Below, piece by piece: positions 53,445 to 61,667 of a DNA stretch of 64,000 nucleotides. Position numbers and translations under genes: made by a program. Numbering within the stretch: position 1 is the stretch's first letter; the number at the start of each line of letters is the position of its first letter. Source of the stretch: Pseudonocardia cypriaca (GTDB taxonomy: Bacteria > Actinomycetota > Actinomycetes > Mycobacteriales > Pseudonocardiaceae); the NCBI RefSeq assembly GCF_006717045.1, contig NZ_VFPH01000003.1, positions 1,511,999 through 1,575,998 of the forward strand, in the 5' to 3' direction. Below the pieces are notes generated by a model. That model did not search any database, was not told the origin of the DNA, and saw nothing but the letters and a program-made list of their open reading frames with translations.

Positions 53445-54665
53445 GTGCAGGAACGCCCCGCTACGCCCATCAGCGAGTTCGCCCGCTACCTGCGCACCGA
53501 GACCGTCGGCGGGGTGGTGCTGCTCGTCGCCACCGCCATCGCATTGATCTGGGCGAACTCGCCCTGGTCACCCGCCTATGACGCGATGCGGGGCGCCGTG
53601 GTCGGGCCGGCGGCCCTGCACCTGGACCTGACGTTGGCGAAGTGGGCGACGGACGGCCTGCTGGCGGTGTTCTTCTTCGTCGTCGGCCTCGAGCTCAAAC
53701 GCGAGCTGGTGATCGGAGAACTGTCCACGCGGAGCCAAGCACTGCTCCCGGTGGCCGCTGCGCTCGGCGGGATGATCGTGCCGGCTGTGCTGGCGCTCTC
53801 CGTGGGGTGGGGAGCGCCGGGGATCGACCGCGCGTGGGCGATCCCCGTCGCCACGGACATCGCGTTCGCGCTCGGGGTGCTCGCCGTCGCAGGGTCGGCT
53901 CTGCCGGTGTCCGCGCGGGTGTTCCTCCTCGGGCTCGCGGTCGCCGACGACCTGGGCGGCATCATCGTGATCGCGGTGTTGTTCAGCAGCGGTCTCGATG
54001 CACTCTGGTTCGGAGCCGTCGTGCTCGCCTGCACCGCGTACTGGTGGCTGCAGCGCAGGCGCTTTCGTGCGTGGTGGCTCTACGTGCCCCTCGCTCTGTT
54101 CACCTGGTTCGCGGTGCACGAGGCCGGCGTGCACGCGACGATCTCGGGCGTTCTGCTCGGCCTGCTCACGCGGGTGCGGGCCGACCCGGACGAGGAGTTC
54201 GCACCCGCGCTGCGCCTCGAGCACCGGCTGCAGCCCTGGTCGGCGGGGCTGTGCGTGCCGGTGTTCGCGCTCTTCGCGGCAGGGGTTCCCATCGGCCCCG
54301 ACGCGCTGCGGGCCGTGTTCGTGGAACCGGTCGCGCTCGGGGTGATGGTGGGCCTGCTGGTCGGCAAGATCATCGGAATCTTCGGGTCGTGCTGGCTCGT
54401 CATCCGGCTCACGCCGGCCTCGCGGCCGCGCGGTCTCGACTGGCGGGATCTCGCAGCGGTGTCGATGCTCGGCGGTGTCGGGTTCACCGTGAGCCTGCTG
54501 ATCGCCGAGCTGTCGCTGGCCGGCCTGCCGGACGTGCTCGAGTCGGCGAAGGCCGCCATCCTCCTCGCCTCGGCGGCGGCGTCGGTGATCGGAGCGGCGA
54601 TGCTCGTCCGCCGGGTTCGCGTGCGGGCGAGGGAGAACGGGGACGACGACACCGCGGCCGCTTGA
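53445..54665 (+). CDS. nhaA: Na+/H+ antiporter NhaA (second copy)
   Basis: A 406-residue NhaA with the same LDLTLAKWATDGLLAVFFFVVGLELKRELVIGEL block as the first copy, acid pair D168-D169 (AVADDLGGI) and TDIAF for the upstream Asp. The two copies are clearly divergent paralogs, not recent duplicates. It lacks the acidic DxDxDG-like tail of copy one, ending in a basic stretch. GTG 53445 follows a CGGAG ribosome site. Copy C of the RNA element precedes it. Confidence 0.93.
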   Translation: MQERPATPISEFARYLRTETVGGVVLLVATAIALIWANSPWSPAYDAMRGAVVGPAALHLDLTLAKWATDGLLAVFFFVVGLELKRELVIGELSTRSQALLPVAAALGGMIVPAVLALSVGWGAPGIDRAWAIPVATDIAFALGVLAVAGSALPVSARVFLLGLAVADDLGGIIVIAVLFSSGLDALWFGAVVLACTAYWWLQRRRFRAWWLYVPLALFTWFAVHEAGVHATISGVLLGLLTRVRADPDEEFAPALRLEHRLQPWSAGLCVPVFALFAAGVPIGPDALRAVFVEPVALGVMVGLLVGKIIGIFGSCWLVIRLTPASRPRGLDWRDLAAVSMLGGVGFTVSLLIAELSLAGLPDVLESAKAAILLASAAASVIGAAMLVRRVRVRARENGDDDTAAA

Positions 54666-54765
54666 TCGGCGCGGCACGCCGGTGCGCCTGACCGGCGTCG
54701 GGTCGGCCGCCGTGGAAGGATGGCCCGCGACCAGCGAACTCGGACAGATGAGCAGGAGGACCGCG

Positions 54766-55260
54766 GTGGCCAGCCCGACCAGCTCCGGCGGCGGGGACGT
54801 TCCGCCCGTCCTCCCGTCGATCCCGCTCGCCCCGGAACCCGTTCGATCACCGGGCGAGCAGTCGATCGGTGAGCTGGTGCGCGAGGCCACCACGCACGTG
54901 TCCACGTTGGTGCGCGCCGAGGTGGAGCTGGCCCGCGCCGAGATCGCCTCCGAGGTGAAGAAGGGCCTGCAGGGCAGCATCTTCTTCGTCGTCGCGCTGA
55001 CGGTCCTGCTGTTCAGCCTGTTCTTCGCGTTCCTCGCGCTCGGTGAGGTGCTCGACATCTGGCTGCCGCGCTCCGCCGCCTTCGGCATCGTGTTCGGGAT
55101 CATGCTGCTCACGGCCGCGCTGTTCGGTCTTCTCGGCTACCTGCGCGTCCGCCGGATCCGCAAGCCGGAGCGCACCATCTCCAGCCTCAAGGAGTCGGCT
55201 CAGGTGCTCGCGCACCGCGGCCACGACGAGGACGCGCACCCCGAGCTGACGGCCCGCTGA
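54766..55260 (+). CDS. Holin-X / DUF1469 family membrane protein (Rv3669 type)
   Basis: A 164-residue protein: a disordered Pro/Gly/Ser N-terminus, an amphipathic helix (SIGELVREATTHVSTLVRAEVELARAEIASEVKK) and two membrane helices (about 76-98 and 108-130), the pattern of the putative actinobacterial Holin-X family. Despite the name, no prophage genes are near and it need not be a holin. GTG 54766 is preferred to ATG 54748 because AGGAGGA lies five bases before it. Its stop is 12 bases before the EphE-like gene. Confidence 0.8.
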   Translation: MASPTSSGGGDVPPVLPSIPLAPEPVRSPGEQSIGELVREATTHVSTLVRAEVELARAEIASEVKKGLQGSIFFVVALTVLLFSLFFAFLALGEVLDIWLPRSAAFGIVFGIMLLTAALFGLLGYLRVRRIRKPERTISSLKESAQVLAHRGHDEDAHPELTAR

Positions 55261-55272
55261 CGGGGCTTCGGG

Positions 55273-56196
55273 TTGCACCGGGGTCCGGATGCGTCCTCGC
55301 TCCGGCTGCCCGGTCCGTGGACGCACCGCGCCGTGTCGGCCAACGGGATCCGGCTGCACGTCGCTGAGTGCGACGGCGGTGGCCCCCTCGTCGTCCTGCT
55401 GCACGGCTTCCCCGAGTTCTGGTGGACGTGGCGCCACCAGCTGCCCGCGCTCGCCGAGGGCGGATACCGGGTGGTGGCCGCCGACCTGCGCGGCTACGGC
55501 GACTCCGACAAACCCCCGCGCGGCTACGACCTGTGGACGCTCGCCGGGGACATCGCCGGGCTGATCCGGGCTCTCGGCGAGCCGGGGGCGCACGTCGTCG
55601 GGCACGGCTGGGGCGGTCTCATCGCCTGGACGGTGACGGCGCTGCACCCGCGGCTCGTGCTGTCGCTCACCTCGCTCGCGGCCCCGCACCCGCTCGCCGT
55701 GCGCTCAGCGGTGGTGCGCGACCCCCGCGGGCAGGGCAGGGCCACGGCCCGGTACGCCGCGGCGTTCCAGCTCCCGCGCTGGCCGGAGCGGTCGCTGCGG
55801 CGGGACGGCGGAGCCAGGGTGGCCCGGATCCTGCGGGACTGGTCCGCAGCGGAATGGGACGACCTCGCGGAGGCCACCGTCCACTACCGGCGCGCCATCC
55901 AGGTCACCGGCGTCGTGCACAGCGCGCTCGAGTACTACCGGTGGGCGGCGCGGTCCCAGCTGCGCGTGGAGGGGCGGCGGTTCGCGGCGGCGGTGTCCCG
56001 GATCCCGGCGGTGCCGGTGCTGCAGGTCCAGGGCGCCCTCGACCCCTGCGTGCTGGCCGCGACCGCGGCGGCCTCGGCCCGGTGGGCCGGTCCGCAGCAC
56101 CGCCTGCACCTGATGCCCGCCACCGGGCACTTCCCGCACGAGGAACACCCCGCCACCACGACCAGCCTGCTCGCGGAGGCCCTGCCTGCCTCGTGA
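55273..56196 (+). CDS. Alpha/beta hydrolase, epoxide-hydrolase-like (EphE/Rv3670 type)
   Basis: A 307-residue alpha/beta hydrolase. The oxyanion motif HGFPEFWWTWRHQLPALAE and DLRGYGDSDKP are those of epoxide hydrolases. However, the nucleophile motif reads GHGWGG, with Gly in place of the Asp of GHDWGG, so normal epoxide hydrolysis is unlikely. A C-terminal GHFPHEE keeps the catalytic His and the lid contains the YYRWAARS pattern. It is in an operon with the Holin-X gene, the order of Rv3669-Rv3670 in M. tuberculosis. Confidence 0.82.
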   Translation: MHRGPDASSLRLPGPWTHRAVSANGIRLHVAECDGGGPLVVLLHGFPEFWWTWRHQLPALAEGGYRVVAADLRGYGDSDKPPRGYDLWTLAGDIAGLIRALGEPGAHVVGHGWGGLIAWTVTALHPRLVLSLTSLAAPHPLAVRSAVVRDPRGQGRATARYAAAFQLPRWPERSLRRDGGARVARILRDWSAAEWDDLAEATVHYRRAIQVTGVVHSALEYYRWAARSQLRVEGRRFAAAVSRIPAVPVLQVQGALDPCVLAATAAASARWAGPQHRLHLMPATGHFPHEEHPATTTSLLAEALPAS

Positions 56197-56257
56197 GCGG
56201 GCACGTGCGCGGATCCGCTCACGAGGGGTCGAGCGGAGGTCTCTACGATTCTGTGAC

Positions 56258-57523
56258 GTGCGCGTTCTGGTCGTTGGGTCCGGTGCTCGGGAGCACGCCA
56301 TCGTTCTCGCCCTCGCGCAGGACCCCGGCGTCACGGCGCTGGCCTGCGCGCCGGGCAACGCGGGCACGGCGGCGGTCGCCGAGCAACGCGGCGTCGACGC
56401 GGCGGATCCCGCCGCGGTGGCCGCGCTCGCGGTCGACTGGCGGGCCGACCTCGTCGTGATCGGGCCGGAGGTGCCGCTCGTGGCCGGCGCGGCCGACGCC
56501 GTGCGCGCGGCCGGCATCCCCTGCTTCGGCCCGAGCGCCGCCGCGTCCAAGATCGAGGGTTCGAAGAGCTTCGCGAAGGACGTCATGGCCGCGGCCGGCG
56601 TCAACACGGCGACCTCCGTCGTGGTGGACAACCCGGCGCACCTCGACGCGGCGCTCGCCCGCTTCACCCCGCCGTACGTGGTGAAGGACGACGGCCTCGC
56701 CGCGGGGAAGGGCGTGGTCGTGAGCACCGACCTCGACGTCGCGCGCGCCCACGCGAGCACCCTCCTCGACGGTGGGCACCCGGTGCTGCTCGAGTCCTAC
56801 CTCGACGGGCCGGAGGTGTCGCTCTTCTGCCTCGTCGACGGCGAGACCGTGGTCCCCCTCCTGCCCGCGCAGGACTTCAAGCGCGTCGGTGACGACGACT
56901 CCGGCCCCAACACCGGCGGCATGGGGGCGTACGCACCCCTGCCGTGGGCCTCGCCCGGCCTCGGCGACGAGCTGGCGGAGAAGGTGGTCGCGCCCGTCGC
57001 GGCCGAGCTCAACCGGCGCGGCACGCCGTTCACCGGGCTGCTCTACGCCGGGCTGGTGCTGACGGCCGCCGGACCGGCCGTCATCGAGTTCAACTGCCGC
57101 TTCGGGGACCCGGAGACCCAGGTCGTGCTGGCGCTGCTGCGGAGCCCGCTCGCCCGGCTGCTGCTGGCCACCGCCACCGGCCGGCTCGCCGAGGAGCCGC
57201 CGCCGCAGTGGGCCGACGGCGCGGCCGTCACGGTCGTGCTGGCCGCCGAGGGTTACCCCGGCCTGCCCCGCCTCGGCGACGTGATCTCCGGATCGGAGGC
57301 CGCCGGCGTGCTGCACGCGGGCACGCGCCGCCGCGACGACGGGGCCGTCGTGTCCTCCGGCGGGCGGGTCCTCTCCGTGGTCGGCACCGGGCCTGACCTG
57401 CTCGCTGCCCGCCAGGAGGCCTACGACCGGTTGGAGCAGGTACACCTCCCGGGCTCGCACCATCGGACGGACATTGCCCTCCGGGCGGCCCAGGGGGCAG
57501 TATCTGTACCCGCTCCATCGTGA
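56258..57523 (+). CDS. purD: Phosphoribosylamine-glycine ligase
   Basis: GAR synthetase, second step of purine synthesis, 421 residues, normal length. The N-domain RVLVVGSGAREHAIVLALAQDPGV, the ATP-grasp segments (FAKDVMAAAGVNTA; YVVKDDGLAAGKGVVV; LLESYLDGPEVSLFCLVDGE; DDDSGPNTGGMGAYAPLP) and FNCRFGDPETQVVL are all present. GTG 56258 start. It stands about 60 bases after the hydrolase gene and is not with other pur genes. Confidence 0.96.
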   Translation: MRVLVVGSGAREHAIVLALAQDPGVTALACAPGNAGTAAVAEQRGVDAADPAAVAALAVDWRADLVVIGPEVPLVAGAADAVRAAGIPCFGPSAAASKIEGSKSFAKDVMAAAGVNTATSVVVDNPAHLDAALARFTPPYVVKDDGLAAGKGVVVSTDLDVARAHASTLLDGGHPVLLESYLDGPEVSLFCLVDGETVVPLLPAQDFKRVGDDDSGPNTGGMGAYAPLPWASPGLGDELAEKVVAPVAAELNRRGTPFTGLLYAGLVLTAAGPAVIEFNCRFGDPETQVVLALLRSPLARLLLATATGRLAEEPPPQWADGAAVTVVLAAEGYPGLPRLGDVISGSEAAGVLHAGTRRRDDGAVVSSGGRVLSVVGTGPDLLAARQEAYDRLEQVHLPGSHHRTDIALRAAQGAVSVPAPS

Positions 57524-57542
57524 AATCGGGTCCTCCGAACAG

Positions 57543-57571
57543 GTGACATTTGCGATCACTTGTCGTACGCT
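57543..57571 (+). promoter_or_regulatory. Probable promoter of the secreted repeat protein gene
   Basis: GTGACA (57543-57548) and TACGCT (57566-57571) form a -35/-10 pair with a 17-base spacer. The predicted start of transcription is close to a GTG at 57579 that opens a 36-codon frame ending at 57689, so a leaderless leader peptide is possible ahead of the secreted protein gene, which starts at 57775 after a leader of nearly 200 bases. Confidence 0.4.
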
Positions 57572-57774
57572 CCGGCGCGTGAAGCGCAAGCTCATTGCCC
57601 CGAACGGGGCGAGGCGTGCTGCCCGGGGGTCGCTCTCCGCGATTTGCACCCCGACGGGTGACGCGCCAGGGTCTGCGCACCCGGGGTGATCACGTCGTCG
57701 CCGCTCCCCACGACGGCTCCCTACTGATCACGTCGGGTCCGATGTTCGCTCCCCTGAGAAACATGAGGACTCGA

Positions 57775-59478
57775 ATGACGAACACCGCACGGTCTCGACA
57801 CGCTGCGCCGAGCCGCGCGTCGAAGATCGCCGGGCGCGCCGCAATCGGCGTCGTGGGCGCGCCGATGGCGATGATGGCCGCGGCCGGGCCTGCTTCGGCT
57901 GCCGTCACCGACGCGAATGTCAGCAACGACCAGGACAGCACCAACCTCCAGCTGTCGATGGTGGGGTCGGTCCTGCCCGGGCTCGAGGCGCTGGGGGTCG
58001 ACGGGCTCGCCGCGCCCGACCTGCCCACCGACGGCCTCACCGGCGACCTGGACGTGTTCGACGTGGCAGGCGCACTGTCCGCGGCGCCCGGCCTCGCGGG
58101 CGGCGTCGTGCCGACGGCTGCCGCTCTCGGCCCCGGCGCCGACGTCCTGCCGGTCGTCGGTGACCTGACGGCGCTGCCGGTCGCGCTCCCGGGCGGCGGC
58201 CTGGCCGCGCTGCCGGGGGCCGACGTCCTGCCCCTGGTCGGCGACCTGACCACGCTGCCCGCCCTCGGCTCGCTCTCGGACGCCGAGGTGGCCACGGCCG
58301 ACAACCTGGAGCTCTCCACGGTCCAGGACACCCTCGGCGACGTCACCGGTGCGCTGCGCAGCCTGGACGTGGACGCCCTGGAGGACCTCGACCTGGGCGA
58401 CCTCCCGGCCGGCCTGCGGAACGTCCAGCTGGGCGAGCTCAGCAACGCGCTGGACCGCCTGGACATCGACATCGACGACCTGCCGTCCGCCCTGCAGGAC
58501 CTCGACCTGGACGACCTGCCGGGCGTGGTGCAGAACCTCAAGCTGAGCCAGCTGCCCGCCGTCGCCGACGTGCTCGACGTGGACCAGCTGCCGGTCGACC
58601 TGGACGACCTGGACGCGGGCGAGCTGCGCACGGTCCTCTCGGACGTGGGTCTGGACAAGCTGGACCTGCAGGACCTCGACCTGGGCGAGCTGCGCACCGC
58701 CCTCGGCGACCTCGACCTGAAGAACCTGGACGTCGACGAGCTGCAGGACGTGCTCGACGACCTCGACGTCGACGGGCTCACCGGCGAGGTCACCACCACC
58801 CTCGCCACCGTGCTGAACGGCGGTGGCGGGCTGCGCTCCGACCTGCCGCTCGACCTGGACGACGACTCGCGCGGGCTGCTGTCCGGCCTGCTCGGTGGCG
58901 GAACGGTGCGGGACGCCGCCGACGACGTGGACGAGGAGGTCCGCGGCGGCCTCGTGTCCGGGCTCCTCGGCGGCGCGTCCACCAACGTCGACCTCGACGA
59001 CGATGACGATGACGACCGCAAGGGTGGCCTGCTCACCGGGCTCCTCGGCGGCGGGTCCACCGACGAGGTCTCCGACGACGAGGCCGACGCGGACCAGGAC
59101 GACGACCGCAAGGGTGGCCTGCTTTCGGGGCTCCTGGGCGGCGGTGGCAGCCAGAAGGCCGACGCCGACGACTCCGACGCCGACGACTCCGACGAGGCCG
59201 ACGCGGACGAGGACGACGACCGCAAGGGTGGCCTGCTGTCGGGGCTCCTGGGTGGCGGTTCCGACCGCGGCGACGACGCCGAGTCGAAGGACTCCGACGA
59301 GGACTCCGACAAGAAGGCCGACGCCGACGACGAGTCCGACGACGACTCGGACGAGGACGGCGGCTCCAGCAAGAGCGACAAGTCCGACAAGTCCGACAAG
59401 TCCGACGACGACGAGGACGGCGACCGCAGCGGCGGCGACCGTTTCTCGGCCAAGGACCTGGTCTCCAGCCTGCTCTGA
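57775..59478 (+). CDS. Secreted acidic Leu/Asp repeat protein
   Basis: A 567-residue exported protein of no known family. Signal peptide: basic start, hydrophobic core GVVGAPMAMMAAAGPASA, probable cut after ASA. Residues about 195-335 hold some ten imperfect 12-residue repeats of the form LDLxxLPxxLxx (for example LDLDDLPGVVQN, LDLGELRTALGD). Residues 350-520 hold four DDRKGGLLSGLLGGG units split by long Asp/Ser/Glu-rich stretches, then KSDKSDKSD repeats and a final FSAKDLVSSLL. The repeats suggest a solenoid or fibre, the acidic runs calcium binding. ATG 57775 has GAGGA upstream. A terminator follows. Confidence 0.8.
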   Translation: MTNTARSRHAAPSRASKIAGRAAIGVVGAPMAMMAAAGPASAAVTDANVSNDQDSTNLQLSMVGSVLPGLEALGVDGLAAPDLPTDGLTGDLDVFDVAGALSAAPGLAGGVVPTAAALGPGADVLPVVGDLTALPVALPGGGLAALPGADVLPLVGDLTTLPALGSLSDAEVATADNLELSTVQDTLGDVTGALRSLDVDALEDLDLGDLPAGLRNVQLGELSNALDRLDIDIDDLPSALQDLDLDDLPGVVQNLKLSQLPAVADVLDVDQLPVDLDDLDAGELRTVLSDVGLDKLDLQDLDLGELRTALGDLDLKNLDVDELQDVLDDLDVDGLTGEVTTTLATVLNGGGGLRSDLPLDLDDDSRGLLSGLLGGGTVRDAADDVDEEVRGGLVSGLLGGASTNVDLDDDDDDDRKGGLLTGLLGGGSTDEVSDDEADADQDDDRKGGLLSGLLGGGGSQKADADDSDADDSDEADADEDDDRKGGLLSGLLGGGSDRGDDAESKDSDEDSDKKADADDESDDDSDEDGGSSKSDKSDKSDKSDDDEDGDRSGGDRFSAKDLVSSLL

Positions 59479-59506
59479 CAGGCGGGAGCACCTCCCTGGT
59501 ACGGAT

Positions 59507-59542
59507 CGGCGGTCGCCCTCCAACGACGTGGGGCGGCCGCCG
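59507..59542. terminator. Terminator after the repeat protein gene
   Basis: CGGCGGTCGCCC pairs with GGGCGGCCGCCG (one G-U) over a 12-nt loop, 28 bases after the repeat-protein stop and 20 before the aminotransferase start. Confidence 0.7.
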
Positions 59543-59561
59543 ACCCGCATAAGCTCCGATC

Positions 59562-60752
59562 GTGTCGATCCACCCCGTTCCGCCTGCCCAGCTCACGGTC
59601 GCCGCGCGGGCGGCGGTGCCCCCGTTCCACGTCATGGACATCTGGGCGGCGGCCGCCGAGCGCAGGCGCACCCACGGCGACCTCGTCAACCTGTCGGCGG
59701 GTCAGCCCTCCACCCCCGCGCCTGCCGCGGTGCGGGCCGCCGCCGCAGCAGCGCTGGACGGCGACGTCCTCGGCTACACCGTCGCGCTCGGGATCCCGGA
59801 GCTGCGTGACGCCATCGCGGCGCACTACGCGCGCACGTACGCCCTCGACGTACCGGCCCAGCAGGTCGTGGTCACCACCGGCTCGTCGGGCGGGTTCCTG
59901 CTCGCGTTCCTCGCGGCCTTCGACGTGGGCGACCGGGTGGCGCTCGCGCGGCCCGGCTACCCCTGCTACCGCAACATCCTCACCGCGCTCGGCTGCGAGG
60001 TCGTGGACCTCCCGTGCGGGCCGCAGACCCGCTACCAGCCGACCGTCGCGATGCTGGAGGCCCTCGACGAGCCCGTTCGAGGCCTCGTCGTCGCGAGCCC
60101 GGCCAACCCGACGGGCACCGTGCTCGACCCGGCCGAGCTGGCAGCGCTCGCGGAGTACTGCGAGCAGACGGGCGTGCAGCTTGTGAGCGACGAGATCTAC
60201 CACGGCATCTCCTACGAAGGTGCCCCGGCGACGTCCTCCGCGTGGGTCACCTCGGCCGAGGCGATCGTCGTCAACTCCTTCTCGAAGTACTTCTCCATGA
60301 CCGGGTGGCGACTGGGCTGGCTGCTCGTCCCCCCGCGGCTCCTGCGCGCCGTCGACCGGCTCACCGGCAACTTCACGATCTGCCCGCCCGCGCTCGCGCA
60401 ACGAGCGGCCATGGGCGCCTTCGAGGAGCCGAGCTACGCCGAGGTCGACGGGCACGTCGCCCGGTACGCCGTGAACCGTGCATTGCTGCTCGAGGGCCTC
60501 GCCGGGCTGGGCATCACCCGCCTCGCCCCCGCCGACGGCGCCTTCTACGTCTACGCCGACGTCTCGCACCTGACGCACGACTCGATGGACTTCACCCACC
60601 GGCTGCTCGCGGAGACGGGTGTGGCGGTCGCACCGGGCGTCGACTTCGACCCGGTCGACGGCGGGCAGTTCATCCGGCTGTCCTTCGCCGGCGCCACCGC
60701 CGACATCACGGCGGCGCTGGAGCGACTGGCGGTGTGGCTGCCGCGGGCCTGA
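59562..60752 (+). CDS. Pyridoxal phosphate aminotransferase, class I/II
   Basis: A 396-residue fold-type I PLP aminotransferase. The PLP-binding segments are TTGSSGGFLLAF, SPANPTGTVL (Asn to cofactor O3'), SDEIYHGISY (Asp) and the Schiff-base Lys in VVNSFSKYFSMTGWRLGW. It is closest in feel to aspartate/alanine-type aminotransferases of the AspC/AlaT kind, with specificity not deducible. GTG 59562 start. It is separated from its left neighbour by a terminator and stands alone. Confidence 0.9.
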   Translation: MSIHPVPPAQLTVAARAAVPPFHVMDIWAAAAERRRTHGDLVNLSAGQPSTPAPAAVRAAAAAALDGDVLGYTVALGIPELRDAIAAHYARTYALDVPAQQVVVTTGSSGGFLLAFLAAFDVGDRVALARPGYPCYRNILTALGCEVVDLPCGPQTRYQPTVAMLEALDEPVRGLVVASPANPTGTVLDPAELAALAEYCEQTGVQLVSDEIYHGISYEGAPATSSAWVTSAEAIVVNSFSKYFSMTGWRLGWLLVPPRLLRAVDRLTGNFTICPPALAQRAAMGAFEEPSYAEVDGHVARYAVNRALLLEGLAGLGITRLAPADGAFYVYADVSHLTHDSMDFTHRLLAETGVAVAPGVDFDPVDGGQFIRLSFAGATADITAALERLAVWLPRA

Positions 60753-60791
60753 CAGGTGACCCTGCGCAGTCCCCCGGGCCCCGCTGGAAGG

Positions 60792-60842
60792 TCAGGAAAG
60801 CCACTTTGCTGTCCTCCAGGGTCAGGAACGTGGCTTTCCTGA
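60792..60842. repeat. Extragenic palindrome, REP-like
   Basis: The 13-base arm TCAGGAAAGCCAC (60792-60804) is repeated as its exact complement at 60830-60842, 25 bases apart; GGTCAGGAA also occurs twice as a direct repeat (60790 and 60820). The arms stand ahead of the K+ channel start. Similar AGGAAAGCCAC palindromes are frequent between genes in Pseudonocardiaceae, as far as I remember. Confidence 0.6.
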
Positions 60843-60878
60843 ACTTCGGCGGCACGCCGGGCTCCTACGCTGCGTGAC

Positions 60879-61664
60879 ATGGCTTCGCCCGTTCTCGTCG
60901 ACGAGCCCCGGATCGCTGCCTGGGACCGGCGGGTCGACTGGTGGCTCACCGGGCTTGCGGCACTGTTCCTCGCCGCCTACGCGTGGCAGGTGCTCGACAC
61001 CTCGCTCACGCCCGCCGGCCGGAATGCGCTGGAGGTCGTGCTCACCGGCACCTGGGTGGTGTTCGCCCTCGACTACCTGGTGCGGATCGCGCTGGCGCGC
61101 CGCCGCTGGTACTTCGTGCGCACCCACCTGCTCGACCTGGTGATGCTGGCGCTGCCGATGTTCCGGCAGCTGCGGGCGTTGCGGCTGATCACCGTGGTGA
61201 CCGTGCTCAACAGGCAGTTGCGCGACGACGCCCGTGGCCGCGTGGTGTTCTACGTCGTCGGCACGGTCATGCTCATCGCGTTCGTCGCGTCGCTCGCGGT
61301 GCTCGACGCCGAGCGGTACGCCCCGGACTCGTCGATCACCACGTTCGGCGATGCGTTGTGGTGGACGATGACGACGATCTCCACCGTCGGGTACGGCGAC
61401 CGCTACCCGGTCACGCTCGAAGGGCGGCTCGTGGCCGTGTCGCTGATGGTGGCGGGTATCGCGTTGCTCGGCGTCGTCACGGCGTCGCTGGCGTCCTGGT
61501 TCGTGGAGAACCTGCGCCAGGCGGGAGCAGCGGTGGAGCGTGAGCTGGACGAGGTGTCGGCCGACGTGGACCGCGCCGAGGCGCAGCTCGCCGCCGTGCT
61601 CGCGGAGCTGCGGGCGACCAACGCCCGGCTGGACGCGCTCGAGCGGAGCAACCGGGCGTCCTGA
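60879..61664 (+). CDS. Voltage-gated-type potassium channel
   Basis: A 261-residue K+ channel: N-terminal helices (WWLTGLAALFLAAYAW; VVLTGTWVVFALDYLVRIAL), an S4-like segment (FRQLRALRLITVVTVLNRQLRDD with spaced Arg), a pore helix and the selectivity filter TVGYGD (169-174), then a long C-terminal helix/coiled coil (LRQAGAAVERELDEVSADVDRAEAQLAAVLAELRATNARLDALERS) that likely forms a tetramerisation stalk. Six membrane helices fit the Kv family, but with a very short S4. ATG 60879. Confidence 0.9.
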   Translation: MASPVLVDEPRIAAWDRRVDWWLTGLAALFLAAYAWQVLDTSLTPAGRNALEVVLTGTWVVFALDYLVRIALARRRWYFVRTHLLDLVMLALPMFRQLRALRLITVVTVLNRQLRDDARGRVVFYVVGTVMLIAFVASLAVLDAERYAPDSSITTFGDALWWTMTTISTVGYGDRYPVTLEGRLVAVSLMVAGIALLGVVTASLASWFVENLRQAGAAVERELDEVSADVDRAEAQLAAVLAELRATNARLDALERSNRAS

Positions 61665-61667
61665 GCC

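Noticed and set aside
54766..55260. Prophage signal from the Holin-X gene
   Set aside because: No phage structural, lysis or integrase genes nearby; Holin-X proteins are chromosomal in many actinobacteria.
59290..59420. CRISPR-like short repeats (GACTCCGACG and similar)
   Set aside because: They are codon repeats (Asp-Ser-Asp) inside the secreted protein, not spaced units; no CRISPR array is seen in the window.
57690..60599. 969-codon minus-strand frame with Ser/Arg repeats
   Set aside because: It is the complement of the Asp/Leu repeat gene and the aminotransferase; the repeats are the mirror of the real ones.
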